A stretch of DNA of 64,000 bases from Microbacterium sp. LCT-H2 (GCF_001866135.1 NZ_MODW01000005.1:124001-188000), one strand, 5' to 3'. Numbered from the stretch's first letter, positions 18,972 to 29,003 are shown. The notes: generated from the letters alone by a model not told the origin. Numbers and translations: made by a program.

Positions 18972-19280
18972 TTACTTGATGCCGGTGATCTTGACGCGCG
19001 TGAGCTCCTGGCGGTGGCCCTGACGCTTCTTGTAGCCGGTCTTGTTCTTGTACTTCTGGATGACGATCTTCGGGCCGCGGAGGTTGCCGACGACCTCAGC
19101 CGTGACGGTGACCTTCGCCAGCGCGTCAGCGTCGGTGGTCACCGTGGAGCCGTCGACGAGCAGCACGGCGGGCAGCTGGATCTTGTCGCCCTGGGCAGCC
19201 TGAACACGGTCGAGCTGAACGATGGTGCCGACCTCGACCTTCTCCTGCCGGCCACCGGCGCGCACTACTGCGTAAACCAC
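18972..19280 (-). CDS. rplU: 50S ribosomal protein L21
   Basis: A 102-residue L21 beginning with a GTG (19278-19280): [18 protein letters not shown], the expected N-terminus, and ending with the [14 protein letters not shown] tail. A longer reading to 19325 adds residues not found in L21 and is rejected. It is the first gene of the rplU-rpmA-(obgE) transcript, with a strong promoter and a structured leader of about 140 bases. Confidence 0.98.
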   Translation of the reverse strand: MVYAVVRAGGRQEKVEVGTIVQLDRVQAAQGDKIQLPAVLLVDGSTVTTDADALAKVTVTAEVVGNLRGPKIVIQKYKNKTGYKKRQGHRQELTRVKITGIK

Positions 19281-19338
19281 TTCATACCTGTTTCGTTGGG
19301 GAGCACGCGGCTCCGAGAATCTCACGGGAAGACTGTTG

Positions 19339-19376
19339 CTTGCATGCGTCGCTGGTACGACGGGCGCGAATGCAAG
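19339..19376 (-). promoter_or_regulatory. Hairpin in the rplU leader RNA
   Basis: CTTGCAT and ATGCAAG arms (19339-19345 and 19370-19376) with an inner CGTCG/CGACG stem lie in the untranslated leader. It could be an L21 autoregulatory site, by analogy with L21 leaders of other phyla, but no known consensus was matched. Confidence 0.45.
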
Positions 19377-19426
19377 ACTCTCCGCTTCGGCCGTCGAGGA
19401 CGACGCGGCATGCGCACCAAGGGACT

Positions 19427-19455
19427 ACTTTACCGGATGCCGGCTGACCTCGCAA
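19427..19455 (-). promoter_or_regulatory. Promoter of rplU-rpmA
   Basis: On the leftward strand TTGCGA (19450-19455), a 17-base spacer and TAAAGT (19427-19432): a near-ideal housekeeping sigma promoter. Transcription should begin near 19419. Confidence 0.85.
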
Positions 19456-19493
19456 AGTGAGCCGGGTGACGGGGCCGGTCGTAGGCTGACGGA

Positions 19494-19763
19494 GTGACCG
19501 TACTCGTCGACGACCCCCGCTGGCCCGCCCATGGACGCCTGTGGGCGCACCTGGTCAGCGACGACAACCTCGACGAGCTGCACGCGTTCGCCCACGCGCA
19601 CGGCATCCCCGCCCGGGCCTTCGACCTCGACCACTACGACGTCCCGGAGGACGCCGTTCCCCGGCTCATCGCCGGTGGTGCGCAGCACGTCCCCGGCAAG
19701 GAGCTCGTCCGGCGCCTGATCGCCTCAGGCCTCCGGGTCCGCGGACGCGACCGGCGGCACTGA
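19494..19763 (+). CDS. DUF4031 domain protein
   Basis: An 89-residue protein beginning TVLVDDPRWPAHGRLWAHL, the signature of DUF4031, with His/Asp-rich LDHYDVP (about 44-50). Function is not established. TAGGCT (19482-19487) lies six bases before its GTG start, pointing to a leaderless mRNA from a promoter back-to-back with rplU. Its last 39 bases overlap the 3' end of the convergent rne gene, so both C-termini are encoded by the same DNA. Confidence 0.8.
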   Translation: MTVLVDDPRWPAHGRLWAHLVSDDNLDELHAFAHAHGIPARAFDLDHYDVPEDAVPRLIAGGAQHVPGKELVRRLIASGLRVRGRDRRH

Positions 19764-22160
19764 CGCCTCCGAGTTCACGGACACCGGCGTGCCGGAGAGC
19801 GCGGCGGTGGTGACCCGGCGCCGTCCACGGCCCTGACCCGGCGCCTTGGGCTCCGGAAGCGCGTCCAGCACCGAGTCGAGCAGCTCCTCGGTCGGCGTCT
19901 TCGGCCCCTTGCGGTCGCCGCGCTTCTTCCGGGCCTTCTTCGGGCGCTCGGATGCGGACGCCGGAGCGGGCTCGGCGGCCGGGACCTCGGCAGCCGGTTC
20001 GCCGGCCGGCACGATGGTGGAGGCAGCGATCTGCGCGAGAGCGGACTTCGCCCCCTCGGTGATGGCGTGGGTCACCGGCGGTGCGGCGGGCGTGGAGTGA
20101 TTGGTGCCCCCGCCGTTGCCGTTACCGTTGCCGTTACCGCGCTGCCGGCGTCCTCCGTTGCCACCGTTGCTGTTGCCGTTGCCGTTCGCGCGGTGCTTCA
20201 CGATCGGGTCGTGGTGCACGATCACGCCGCGACCGGCGCAGACCTCGCACGCCTCGCTGAAGGTCTCCAGCAGGCCGAGCCCCAGCTTCTTGCGCGTCAT
20301 CTGCACGAGCCCGAGCGAGGTGACCTCGGCGACCTGGTGCTTGGTCCGGTCGCGGCTCAGGCATTCGATCAGGCGCCGAAGCACGAGATCGCGGTTGGAC
20401 TCCAGGACCATGTCGATGAAGTCGACGACGATGATGCCGCCGATGTCGCGCAGGCGCAGCTGGCGGACGATCTCCTCCGCGGCCTCGAGGTTGTTCTTGG
20501 TGACGGTCTCCTCGAGGTTTCCGCCCGAGCCGACGAACTTGCCGGTGTTGACGTCGACGACCGTCATGGCCTCGGTGCGGTCGATCACGAGCGAACCGCC
20601 GGAGGGCAGCCACACCTTGCGGTCCAGCGCCTTCTCGATCTGCTCGGTGATGCGGAACGCGTCGAACGGGTCGACGTCGTCCTCGTACGCCTCGACGCGC
20701 TCGAGCAGGTCGGGCGCGACGCTCTCCAGGTACGCCCGGATCGTGCGCTGCGACTCCTCGCCCTGGATGAGCATCTTCGTGAAGTCCTCGTTGAAGACGT
20801 CCCGGACGATCTTCACGAGCAGGTCGGGCTCGGCGTGCAGGAGCGCCGGAGCCTGCTGGCTCTCGACCTGCTTCTGGATGTGCTCCCACTGCGAGGTGAG
20901 GCGCTGCACGTCGCGGGTCAGCTGCTCCTCGGTGGCGCCCTCGGCCGCCGTGCGGACGATCACGCCGGACGACTCCGGCAGCACCTCCTTGAGGATGCGC
21001 TTGAGTCGCGCCCGCTCGTTGTCGGGGAGCTTGCGGCTGATGCCGTTCATCGAACCGCCGGGCACGTACACCAGGTAGCGGCCGGGCAGCGAGATCTGGC
21101 TCGTGAGGCGGGCACCCTTGTGACCCACCGGGTCCTTGGTGACCTGGACGAGCACGCGATCGCCCGGCTTGAGCGCCAGTTCGATGCGACGGGGCTGGTT
21201 GCCGGTCTCGACGCCGTCCCAGTCCACCTCGCCCGAGTAGAGCACGGCGTTGCGGCCGCGACCGATGTCGACGAACGCGGCCTCCATGCTGGGCAGCACG
21301 TTCTGCACGCGACCGAGGTAGACGTTGCCGATCAGCGAGGCGTCCTGGTTGCGAGCGACGTAGTGCTCCACGAGCACGCCGTCCTCCAGGACGCCGATCT
21401 GCGTGCGGCCGTTCTTGGAGCGCACGACCATCTTGCGGTCGACGGACTCACGACGCGCGAGGAACTCGGCCTCGGTCACGACAGGACGACGGCGACCGGC
21501 GTCGCGGCCGTCACGACGGCGCTGCTTCTTGGCCTCGAGGCGCGTCGAGCCCTTGATCGCCTTCGGCTCGGTGATGTACTCGACGACCCGCTGGCGCTGC
21601 CGCGGCTCGTCGCGCTGCTCGTCGCCCTCGGAGCCGCCGCGGCGACGACGCCCCCGGCGCCCTCCCCCAGACTCCTCCTGGTCACGCTCCGGTGCACGGT
21701 CGTCGCGACCGGGGCGTGCAGGAAGCGGGACGATCTCCGGCGCGTAGAAGTGCAGCTGCGTCGACACCTGCGACACGAAGACCTCGGGCAGCAGACCGAG
21801 CGAAACGGCGGTGACGGCGGCGGGCTTCTCCGGGTCGGCCGGGGCCTCCGGCTCAGGAGCGGCCTCGGGCTCGGCAGGGGCCTCGGACTCTGCGGGAGCC
21901 TCGGACTCAGCGGCAGCGTCGGACTCTGCGGGAGCCTCAGCCGGACCCTCAGGCTCGGCAGAAGCCTCGGACTCCGCAGCAGCCTCGGACTCCGTCGGAG
22001 CGTCGGACTCCACAGGGACGTCCTCTGAGGGAGCCTGCGCCGCGGAAGCGTCGCTCTCCGTCTCGACGCCCGGAGCGTCGGCGGTCGCCGTCAGCGGCTC
22101 CGCGGCATCAGCCGGGGCGTCGAGGGCGGGGGCGTTGTTGTCATTGTTCTCATCGGCCAT
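19725..22160 (-). CDS. rne: Ribonuclease E/G
   Basis: An 811-residue RNase E/G. A disordered acidic N-terminal region (1 to about 150) rich in ESDA, EAPAE-type repeats precedes an Arg-rich patch, then an S1 domain (AAFVDIGRGRNAVLYSGE), the DNase I-like catalytic part with VVDVNTGKFVG (about 535) and VVDFIDM (about 580) supplying the metal-binding aspartates, and the Zn-link CEVCAGRG (about 637). A basic and Pro/Ala-rich C-terminal tail follows. The actinobacterial layout puts disorder on both sides of the core. The start MADENNDNN at 22160 is chosen over an upstream ATG at 22238. It makes the cuts that start mRNA decay and rRNA processing. Confidence 0.95.
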   Translation of the reverse strand: MADENNDNNAPALDAPADAAEPLTATADAPGVETESDASAAQAPSEDVPVESDAPTESEAAAESEASAEPEGPAEAPAESDAAAESEAPAESEAPAEPEAAPEPEAPADPEKPAAVTAVSLGLLPEVFVSQVSTQLHFYAPEIVPLPARPGRDDRAPERDQEESGGGRRGRRRRGGSEGDEQRDEPRQRQRVVEYITEPKAIKGSTRLEAKKQRRRDGRDAGRRRPVVTEAEFLARRESVDRKMVVRSKNGRTQIGVLEDGVLVEHYVARNQDASLIGNVYLGRVQNVLPSMEAAFVDIGRGRNAVLYSGEVDWDGVETGNQPRRIELALKPGDRVLVQVTKDPVGHKGARLTSQISLPGRYLVYVPGGSMNGISRKLPDNERARLKRILKEVLPESSGVIVRTAAEGATEEQLTRDVQRLTSQWEHIQKQVESQQAPALLHAEPDLLVKIVRDVFNEDFTKMLIQGEESQRTIRAYLESVAPDLLERVEAYEDDVDPFDAFRITEQIEKALDRKVWLPSGGSLVIDRTEAMTVVDVNTGKFVGSGGNLEETVTKNNLEAAEEIVRQLRLRDIGGIIVVDFIDMVLESNRDLVLRRLIECLSRDRTKHQVAEVTSLGLVQMTRKKLGLGLLETFSEACEVCAGRGVIVHHDPIVKHRANGNGNSNGGNGGRRQRGNGNGNGNGGGTNHSTPAAPPVTHAITEGAKSALAQIAASTIVPAGEPAAEVPAAEPAPASASERPKKARKKRGDRKGPKTPTEELLDSVLDALPEPKAPGQGRGRRRVTTAALSGTPVSVNSEASVPPVASADPEA

Positions 22161-22210
22161 CTCTGGCGTGCTCCCTGGCACGGTCCACTGCGCGTCCCGT
22201 GAAATCTCAT

Positions 22211-22230
22211 GCGGCACCCGCGGGTGCCGC
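22211..22230. repeat. Perfect 20-base palindrome in the rne leader
   Basis: GCGGCACCCG / CGGGTGCCGC, about 50 bases upstream of the rne start; in RNA it forms a compact hairpin. RNase E mRNAs are often autoregulated through leader structures, which makes it a candidate site. Confidence 0.55.
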
Positions 22231-22442
22231 GAACTCAATCGGCCTGCGACCGGCTCATGGCTCTGGTCGCGTGGGGCATGGGCCCCGAAGTCTGCTCGAC
22301 ACGTGTCGCGGCAACGCCGTTCATCGCATCACAGGTCATTATCGCACCAAGTCGGTCCGATCGCGGCATCCCGTCGCTCATCACGCGTTTTCTCCGGGCG
22401 GTTCTCGCCCTTTCCATAGCCGTCGCTGGGATAATCCTGAGC

Positions 22443-23054
22443 ATGAGCGAGCAGCGCACCCGCCCCGTCGTCTATGCCGTGTGGTTGATCATCGCGAGCG
22501 TCATCGGCTGGTACGCCGCCTTCCAGCTCACGGTCGAGAAGTTCGCGCTGCTGGAGAACCCCCAGGAAGCGCTCGGGTGCGATCTCAGCCCGTTCATCCA
22601 GTGCAGTACCAACCTGCAGTCCTGGCAGGGTTCGGTCTTCGGCTTCCCGAACCCGATCATCGGCCTCACGGGTTGGATGGCGCCGCTCGTGGTCGGTGTC
22701 GCGATCCTCGCCGGCGCACGCTTCCCCCGATGGTTCTGGGCAGCGTTCGGGGTCGGCATCACCTTCGCATTCGGTCTCGTGTGCTGGCTGATCGCCCAGA
22801 GCCTCTACGACCTCTTCGTGCTCTGCCCCTGGTGCATGGTCACCTGGGCGGTGACGATCCCCACCTTCTTCGCCACCATGGTGCACCTCGCCCGCAACGG
22901 GACCTTCACGGGCAACGCGAAGGTCCGTGCCGCTGCCGAGAAGCTCATGCCATGGGTACCGCTGGCGACCGTCCTCGCCTACGCGCTGGTCATCTTCCTG
23001 GCGCAGCTGCAGGGACTCGACTTCCTCGGCGAGATGGCGAAGATCCTCTTCTGA
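22443..23054 (+). CDS. Vitamin K epoxide reductase (VKOR) family protein
   Basis: A 203-residue four- to five-helix membrane protein. It has the loop cysteine pair Cys46 and Cys54 with a following Ser (CSTN) and the quinone-site CPWC at 128-131. Bacterial VKOR regenerates the oxidised DsbA-like thiol oxidase by passing electrons to menaquinone, the actinobacterial route to disulfide bonds in exported proteins. No fused thioredoxin domain is present. GATAAT lies seven bases before the ATG, suggesting a leaderless start divergent from rne. Confidence 0.92.
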   Translation: MSEQRTRPVVYAVWLIIASVIGWYAAFQLTVEKFALLENPQEALGCDLSPFIQCSTNLQSWQGSVFGFPNPIIGLTGWMAPLVVGVAILAGARFPRWFWAAFGVGITFAFGLVCWLIAQSLYDLFVLCPWCMVTWAVTIPTFFATMVHLARNGTFTGNAKVRAAAEKLMPWVPLATVLAYALVIFLAQLQGLDFLGEMAKILF

Positions 23055-23067
23055 TCTCTCCACGAGA

Positions 23068-23110
23068 ACGACGAAGCCCGTCCGCCATTCCGGCGGACGG
23101 GCTTCGTCGT
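23068..23110. terminator. Bidirectional terminator between VKOR gene and ndk
   Basis: A long stem, ACGACGAAGCCCGTCCGCC with its complement, around a short ATTC-type loop, located between convergent genes. Confidence 0.9.
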
Positions 23111-23121
23111 GATACTCGGGC

Positions 23122-23538
23122 TCAGTCGAACCAGATGCCCAGCTCGCGAGCGGCCGACTCGGGGCTGTCCGAGCCGTGCACGAGGTTCTGCTGCACCTTG
23201 AGGCCCCAGTCGCGGCCGAAGTCACCGCGGATGGTGCCCGGCGCAGCGGTCGTGGGGTCGGTCGTGCCGGCGAGGGAGCGGAAGCCCTCGATGACGCGGT
23301 TGCCCGCGAGGCGGATCGCCACGGAGGGACCGGACATCATGAACTCGAGAAGGGGCTCGTAGAACGGCTTGCCCTCGTGCTCGGCGTAGTGGGCGGCGAG
23401 CAGGTCGCGGTCGGGCTCGACGAGACGGATGTCGACGAGCGCGTAGCCCTTCGCCTCGATGCGGGCGAGGATCGTTCCGGTGAGGCCGCGGGCGACACCG
23501 TCCGGCTTGACGAGGACGAGGGTTTCTTCGGTGGCCAT
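23122..23538 (-). CDS. ndk: Nucleoside diphosphate kinase
   Basis: A 138-residue NDK with TLVLVKPDGV at the N-terminus and the phospho-accepting His121 in NLVHGSDS. It balances NTP and dNTP pools. It follows the DUF4233 gene by one base and is last in the ileS-folC-DUF4233-ndk set, a conserved actinobacterial order. Confidence 0.98.
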   Translation of the reverse strand: MATEETLVLVKPDGVARGLTGTILARIEAKGYALVDIRLVEPDRDLLAAHYAEHEGKPFYEPLLEFMMSGPSVAIRLAGNRVIEGFRSLAGTTDPTTAAPGTIRGDFGRDWGLKVQQNLVHGSDSPESAARELGIWFD

Positions 23539-23539
23539 G

Positions 23540-23956
23540 TCATTCACTCTCTGTGTCTGCGTTCTGCGCGGTCGGAGCCTCGCTCGGGCGTCGTGCGTCC
23601 AGGCGGGCCCCCATGATGGTCGCATACGCCCACATGCCGCCGAAAATCAGGACGACGAGAAGCACGGCGGGGACGGCGATGGCCGACAGCGCGACCACGA
23701 TCTGCACGATCCACCCGGCGGGGATCGCCCAGGGCTTCGTAATCATGCCCGCGATGACGACGCAGGCCACGGCCACGACGGCACCGCCCACGATGCCCCA
23801 CCACTGCTCGATTCCCGCCGGCAGAGCCTTCAGGCCGAAGATCGTGAGACCGACGAGGAAGACGACGATCGCCTCGAAACCGAGCACCACCGGGGCGAGC
23901 TTCTGCACGAGGGTACGTGGTGCGCGGGGTCGACGCGGGGCCGCGGCGGCGCTCAT
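23540..23956 (-). CDS. DUF4233 membrane protein
   Basis: A 138-residue protein with four predicted membrane helices (about 18-40, 46-66, 70-92 and 95-117), the DUF4233 pattern found between folC and ndk in Actinobacteria. The ATG overlaps the folC stop by four bases. Function unknown. Confidence 0.85.
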   Translation of the reverse strand: MSAAAAPRRPRAPRTLVQKLAPVVLGFEAIVVFLVGLTIFGLKALPAGIEQWWGIVGGAVVAVACVVIAGMITKPWAIPAGWIVQIVVALSAIAVPAVLLVVLIFGGMWAYATIMGARLDARRPSEAPTAQNADTESE

Positions 23957-25305
23957 GCGCGCCACCCCGACTTCCAGTCCTCCTCTTCGGAGAGCGCGAT
24001 CGCCTCGCCGGCGAGCACGACGGACCCGGCGATGACCACGGCCCGACGATCCGACGAGGCCGCCCATTCCCGGGCCGCGTCCGCGGCGTCTGCGAGGGAC
24101 GGGTGCACGGTGGCGCGCTGTCCGGCCTGTTCGACGAGATCGGCGATGAGGTCGGCATCGCTGGCGCGGTCCGACTCCGGCGCGGTCGCGAAGACGTGTG
24201 CGGCGGCCGGCGCGAGCCGCGCGACGATCCCCGCCGCGTCCTTGTCCGCGAGGACGCCGAGCACGAGGCCCCACTCGTCGAAGTCGAAGCTGTCGTCCAG
24301 CGCCTGGGCGAGCGCCGCGGCGCCGTGCGGGTTGTGCGCGGCGTCGACGATCACGGTGGGAGCGATGCCGAGGAGCTGCAGGCGGCCGGGAGACGTGCTG
24401 CCCTGGAGTCCGTCGGAGATCACGCCGCCGGCGATCGCCTGGCCGGCGCCGCCGATGAGCGACTCGACCGCGGCGACGGCCAGCGCGGCGTTGTGGCCCT
24501 GGTGCGCGCCGTACAGCGGCAGGTACTCCTCCTCGTACTGCCCCGCGAGGCCCCGGATGGTGAGGAGCTGACCGCCGACGGCGAGCTTCTGCTCGGCGAG
24601 CCCGAAGTCCTCGCCTTCGAAGGCGATGGTGGCATGGCGCTCCGCGGCCACGCGGCGCAGCACCTCGGCGGCCTCGGCCGGCTGCTGGGCGGAGACGACG
24701 GCGGCGCCCTCCTTGATGATGCCGGCCTTGACCTGGGCGATCTCGGCGATGGTGCTCCCCAGGCGATCCGCGTGGTCGATGTCGATCGGAGCGAACACCG
24801 CCACGTCGCCGTCCGCGGTGTTCGTGGAGTCCCACTCTCCCCCCATGCCGACCTCGAGGACGAGCACGTCGACGGGTGCGTCGGCGACCGCGACGAAGGC
24901 GAGGACCGTGAGCAGCTCGAAGAACGTCAGCGGGGCCTCCCCCGCCGCCTCGAGCTCGGCGTCGACGATCCCCACGAACGGCTCGATCTCGTCCCAGGCG
25001 TCGGCGACGGCCTCGTCGGCGATCGGTTCGCCGTCGATCATGATGCGCTCGGTGAAGCGCTCCAGGTGCGGGCTCGTGAACAGACCGGTGCGCAGATCAT
25101 GAGCACGCAGCAGGCTCTCGATCATCCGCGCGGTCGACGTCTTGCCGTTGGTGCCCGTGATGTGGATGACGCGGTAGGTGCGCTGCGGATCGTCGAGGTA
25201 CTCGAGGATCCGCGCCGTCCGCTCCTTGCGCGGCTGCACCCAGCGTTCTCCGGCTCGGCTCAGCAGCGTCTCGTAGACGGCATCGGCCCGGTCTCTCGCA
25301 CTCAT
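23953..25305 (-). CDS. folC: Folylpolyglutamate synthase / dihydrofolate synthase
   Basis: A 450-residue Mur-ligase-family enzyme with the P-loop [13 protein letters not shown] (about 47-59) and the [14 protein letters not shown] segment (about 149-162). It adds glutamate to dihydropteroate and folates. It starts within the last four bases of ileS. Confidence 0.96.
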   Translation of the reverse strand: MSARDRADAVYETLLSRAGERWVQPRKERTARILEYLDDPQRTYRVIHITGTNGKTSTARMIESLLRAHDLRTGLFTSPHLERFTERIMIDGEPIADEAVADAWDEIEPFVGIVDAELEAAGEAPLTFFELLTVLAFVAVADAPVDVLVLEVGMGGEWDSTNTADGDVAVFAPIDIDHADRLGSTIAEIAQVKAGIIKEGAAVVSAQQPAEAAEVLRRVAAERHATIAFEGEDFGLAEQKLAVGGQLLTIRGLAGQYEEEYLPLYGAHQGHNAALAVAAVESLIGGAGQAIAGGVISDGLQGSTSPGRLQLLGIAPTVIVDAAHNPHGAAALAQALDDSFDFDEWGLVLGVLADKDAAGIVARLAPAAAHVFATAPESDRASDADLIADLVEQAGQRATVHPSLADAADAAREWAASSDRRAVVIAGSVVLAGEAIALSEEEDWKSGWRA

Positions 25306-28300
25306 GCGCCCACCTTCTCCAGGTTCGTGTCGATCGTGACGAGGAGCGGCGCCTTCCCGGCCCCGAGGGCCTTCGCCCCGCTCCGATGCACGCCGTCTCC
25401 GGGGCTGGTGACCTCGTCGACGAGCCGGTCGAGGTCGTCGGTCGGCTGCACGGCGAACGCCACGGCGAGCGTCTCGGCGGCGATGAGGTCGGCATGGGTC
25501 TCCAGCGCCGCCGCCTCCGCGGGAGCGGCGTTGAGGGCCAGCACGATCCGGTCGCTGACGTCGAGCCCGGCGTTCTTGCGCGCCTCCTGCACGACGCGGA
25601 TGGCGTCGCGGGCGATGCCCTCGGCTTCCAGCTCCGGCGTCGTGTCGGTGTCGAGCAGGACGAAGCCGCCGGACGGGACGATGGCCAGAGCCTCCCCCTC
25701 GGGGCGACCCGTGGTCTCGAGGACGAGGTCGTACTCGGCGGGCTCCAGCGCGATGCCGCCGGCGGTCACGACGCCGTCGGTCTCGGACCAGTCACCCGAG
25801 CGCGCGGCCTGGATGGCCTTCTGCACGTCCTTGCCGAGGCGCGGACCCGCAGCGCGGGCGTTCACGCTCAGCCGGTGGCTGATGCCGTACTCCCCGGCCG
25901 CCTCGTCGGTCAGCGGGACGAGCTCGACGGTCTTCACGTTGAGCTCCTCGCGGAGGATGTCCTCGAACTGGCCGAGGTCGGCCGCCAGCGGAGAGACCAC
26001 CGTGAGCCGTGCGAGCGGCAGCCGCACGCGCAGCTTCTCCTTCTTGCGCAGCGCGTTGCCGACGCTCGACAGCTCACGAACCGCATCCATGGCGTCGCGG
26101 ATCTCGTCGGCTGCGGGGAACTGATCCGCATCGGGCCAGTCCTGCAGGTGCACGCTGCGCCCGCCGGTGAGGCCCTGCCACACGCGCTCGCTGATGAGCG
26201 GGACGAGCGGCGCGGCCACGCGGCACAGCGTCTCCAGCACCGTGTAGAGCGTGTCGAAGGCCTCGCGGCTCTTCGGGTCGTCCGTCACGCCCACCCAGAA
26301 CCGGTCGCGCGAGCGGCGGATGTACCAGTTCGTCAGCACCTCAGCGAAGTCGCGCAGTCGCGCGGACGCGCTGGTCGAGTCCAGACCCTCCAGATCGGCC
26401 CGGACCTCGCGGACGAGGTCGCCCAGGCGCGCGAGGATGTACCGGTCGAGGACGTCCGTCGAGTCGGTGCGCCACGACGCCTCGTACCCGCCTCCCTGGG
26501 GTGCCGAGCCTGTCGACGCATTCGCATACGTCGCGAAGAAGTACCACGAGTTCCACAGCGGCAGCAGGAACTCCCGCACGCCGGACCGGATGCCCTCCTC
26601 GGCGACGATGAGGTTGCCGCCGCGGAGCACTGCGCTCGACATCAGGAACCAGCGCATCGCGTCGGACCCGTCGCGGTCCAGCACCTCGGACACGTCCGGG
26701 TAGTTGCGCAAAGACTTCGACATCTTGTAGCCGTCGCTGCCGAGCACGATGCCGTGGCAGCTGACGCCCGTGAACGCCGGGCGGTTGAACAGCGCCGTCG
26801 AGAGCACGTGCATGACGTAGAACCAGCCGCGGGTCTGGCCGATGTACTCCACGATGAAGTCCGCCGGGGAGTGCGAGTCGAACCACTCCTGGTTCTCGAA
26901 CGGATAGTGCACCTGCGCGTACGGCATCGAGCCGGAGTCGAACCACACGTCGAAGACGTCGCCGATGCGCCGCATCGTGCTCTTGCCCGTGGGGTCGTCG
27001 GGGTTCGGCCTCGTCAGATCGTCGATGTAGGGGCGGTGCAGGTCCACCTCGCCCTCGGGGTTGCGCGGCAGCGTGCCGAAGTCGCGCTCCAGCTCCTCCA
27101 GCGAGCCGTAGGCGTCGACGCGCGGGTACTCCGGGTCGTCGCTCTTCCAGATCGGAATGGGCGAGCCCCAGTAGCGGTTGCGGCTGATCGACCAGTCGCG
27201 GGCGCCCTCGAGCCACTTGCCGAACTGCCCCTCCTTCACGTTCTCCGGCACCCAGGTGATCTGCTCGTTGTTCGCGAGAAGGTCGTCCTTGATGTCGGTG
27301 ACCCGGATGAACCAGCTCGACACGGCCTTGTAGATCAGGGGATTCCGGCAGCGCCAGCAGTGCGGGTAGGAGTGCTCGTAGCTCTGCAGCCGCACCAGGC
27401 GGCCGTTGTCGCGGATGATCCGCACGAGCGGGGTGTTCGCGTCCATCCACAGCTCGCCCGCGACATCCGTGACGTTCGGGAGGAAGCGGCCGCCGTCGTC
27501 GAGGGACAGGATCGTGGGGATGCCCGCAGCGCCGGCGACGCGCTGGTCGTCCTCACCGTAGGCGGGTGCCTGGTGGACGATGCCGGTGCCGTCGGTCGTG
27601 GTGACGTAGTCGTCGACGAGGATGCGCCAGGCGTTCTCCGTGCCGTAGGTCTCCTCGTCCGCGTAGTAGTCGAACAGGCGGTCGTAGGTGACGTCCGCCA
27701 ACTCCGCACCGCGCAGCGTGGCGTCGACCGCGGCGTGCGCGTCCTCCGGGCTCTCGTAGCCGAGATCCTTGGCATACCCGCCGAGCAGATCCTTCGCGAG
27801 CAGGTAGCGGTGCGCGGAGGCCTCGACCGCGAGCTGGTCGGCCGAGGGAGCGGCGCGCCCCTGGTGTACGTCGGAGGCGCCGGCGGGACCGGCAGGCAGC
27901 ACGACGTACTCGATGTCCGGCCCCACGGCGAGCGCGAGGTTGGTCGGCAGGGTCCACGGCGTCGTCGTCCAGGCGAGAGCGCGCACCCCGGTGAGCCCCA
28001 GCGCCTCGGCCTTCGCTCCGGTGAGCGGGAAGGTGACCGTGACCGACGGGTCCTGTCGCATCTGGTAGACGTCGTCATCCATGCGGAGCTCGTGCGCGGA
28101 CAGCGGCGTCTCATCGCGCCAGCAGTACGGGAGGACGCGGTAGCCCTCGTAGGCGAGCCCCTTGTCGTACAGGGTCTTGAAGGCCCAGAGCACGCTCTCC
28201 ATGTATCCGAGGTCGAGCGTCTTGTATCCGCGCTCGAAGTCCACCCACCGGGCCTGGCGGGTGACGTAGTCCTCCCACTCCCGTGTGTACTTCAGGACCG

Positions 28301-28706
28301 AGGAGCGCGCCTTCTCGTTGAAGACGTCGATCCCCATCTCCTCGATCTCGCTCTTCTCGGTGATCCCGAGTTGTTTCATCGCCTCGAGCTCGGCCGGGAG
28401 CCCGTGGGTGTCCCATCCGAAGACGCGGTCGACCTTGTGCCCGATCATCGTCTGGAAGCGCGGGAACACGTCCTTCGCGTAACCCGTGAGCAGGTGGCCG
28501 TAGTGCGGCAGACCGTTCGCGAAGGGAGGGCCGTCGTAGAACACCCACTCGGGGGCGCCCTCGCGCTGCTCGATGGAGGCGCGGAAGGTGTCGTCGGTCT
28601 TCCAGAAGTCGAGCACCTCCTCCTCGATCTGCGGGAAGCGGGGGCTCGGCGCCACAGTGGCGGCCTGGTCGGCTGCGGGGCCGAAAGAGGAGCGCGGGTA
28701 GGTCAT
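25302..28706 (-). CDS. ileS: Isoleucyl-tRNA synthetase, long (type 2) form
   Basis: A 1134-residue class I synthetase. The HIGH motif reads HYGH (about 68-71) and [11 protein letters not shown] lies near 658. The length and these motif variants match the eukaryote-like IleRS2 group, which is intrinsically less sensitive to mupirocin than IleRS1; sensitivity here is inference only. The editing domain lies between the motifs. A low-complexity insert with the DNA GTGCCGAGCCTGTCGACGCA (26501-26520) looks like a repeat element absorbed in frame. The start is MTYPRSSFG at 28706, controlled by the T-box leader. Confidence 0.97.
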   Translation of the reverse strand: MTYPRSSFGPAADQAATVAPSPRFPQIEEEVLDFWKTDDTFRASIEQREGAPEWVFYDGPPFANGLPHYGHLLTGYAKDVFPRFQTMIGHKVDRVFGWDTHGLPAELEAMKQLGITEKSEIEEMGIDVFNEKARSSVLKYTREWEDYVTRQARWVDFERGYKTLDLGYMESVLWAFKTLYDKGLAYEGYRVLPYCWRDETPLSAHELRMDDDVYQMRQDPSVTVTFPLTGAKAEALGLTGVRALAWTTTPWTLPTNLALAVGPDIEYVVLPAGPAGASDVHQGRAAPSADQLAVEASAHRYLLAKDLLGGYAKDLGYESPEDAHAAVDATLRGAELADVTYDRLFDYYADEETYGTENAWRILVDDYVTTTDGTGIVHQAPAYGEDDQRVAGAAGIPTILSLDDGGRFLPNVTDVAGELWMDANTPLVRIIRDNGRLVRLQSYEHSYPHCWRCRNPLIYKAVSSWFIRVTDIKDDLLANNEQITWVPENVKEGQFGKWLEGARDWSISRNRYWGSPIPIWKSDDPEYPRVDAYGSLEELERDFGTLPRNPEGEVDLHRPYIDDLTRPNPDDPTGKSTMRRIGDVFDVWFDSGSMPYAQVHYPFENQEWFDSHSPADFIVEYIGQTRGWFYVMHVLSTALFNRPAFTGVSCHGIVLGSDGYKMSKSLRNYPDVSEVLDRDGSDAMRWFLMSSAVLRGGNLIVAEEGIRSGVREFLLPLWNSWYFFATYANASTGSAPQGGGYEASWRTDSTDVLDRYILARLGDLVREVRADLEGLDSTSASARLRDFAEVLTNWYIRRSRDRFWVGVTDDPKSREAFDTLYTVLETLCRVAAPLVPLISERVWQGLTGGRSVHLQDWPDADQFPAADEIRDAMDAVRELSSVGNALRKKEKLRVRLPLARLTVVSPLAADLGQFEDILREELNVKTVELVPLTDEAAGEYGISHRLSVNARAAGPRLGKDVQKAIQAARSGDWSETDGVVTAGGIALEPAEYDLVLETTGRPEGEALAIVPSGGFVLLDTDTTPELEAEGIARDAIRVVQEARKNAGLDVSDRIVLALNAAPAEAAALETHADLIAAETLAVAFAVQPTDDLDRLVDEVTSPGDGVHRSGAKALGAGKAPLLVTIDTNLEKVGA

Positions 28707-28724
28707 GGTCTCTCGCAGTGGTCG

Positions 28725-28926
28725 TCGTGGCGGATGCTGCTGCGAGGACGATCCTCGCGGACCGCGGTACCACCTCGCGTGCCCCTGCATCCCCTCGACA
28801 AGCTCAGAGACCCACGGACCACTCTCACTGCGGCTGTGACGGGCCTGCCCCGCTCGGTTCTACTGAGTCCGTCGCCGGACCGTTCTTCCGAGAGCTCCCC
28901 GGTGATGGCCGGATCGATGCTCGTGT
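28725..28926 (-). promoter_or_regulatory. ileS T-box riboswitch leader
   Basis: On the leftward strand the leader contains the T-box AGGTGGTACCGCGG (28762-28775), followed by a GCGAGGA/TCCTCGC hairpin (28742-28758), and upstream a stem I with the AUC isoleucine specifier at 28904-28906 next to ACCGGGGAGC and GGAAGAACGG, as in actinobacterial ileS T-boxes. There is no terminator stem with a T tract before the ATG, so control is predicted to be at translation initiation by uncharged tRNA-Ile. A TACAAT -10 box lies at 28931-28936. Confidence 0.93.
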
Positions 28927-29003
28927 GCCCATTGTACGCGTGCTCCTCCCCCCCGCGGATTCCCTTCGGCGTCGCAGGATCTGGAGACAGCCCTGCGACC
29001 CGC

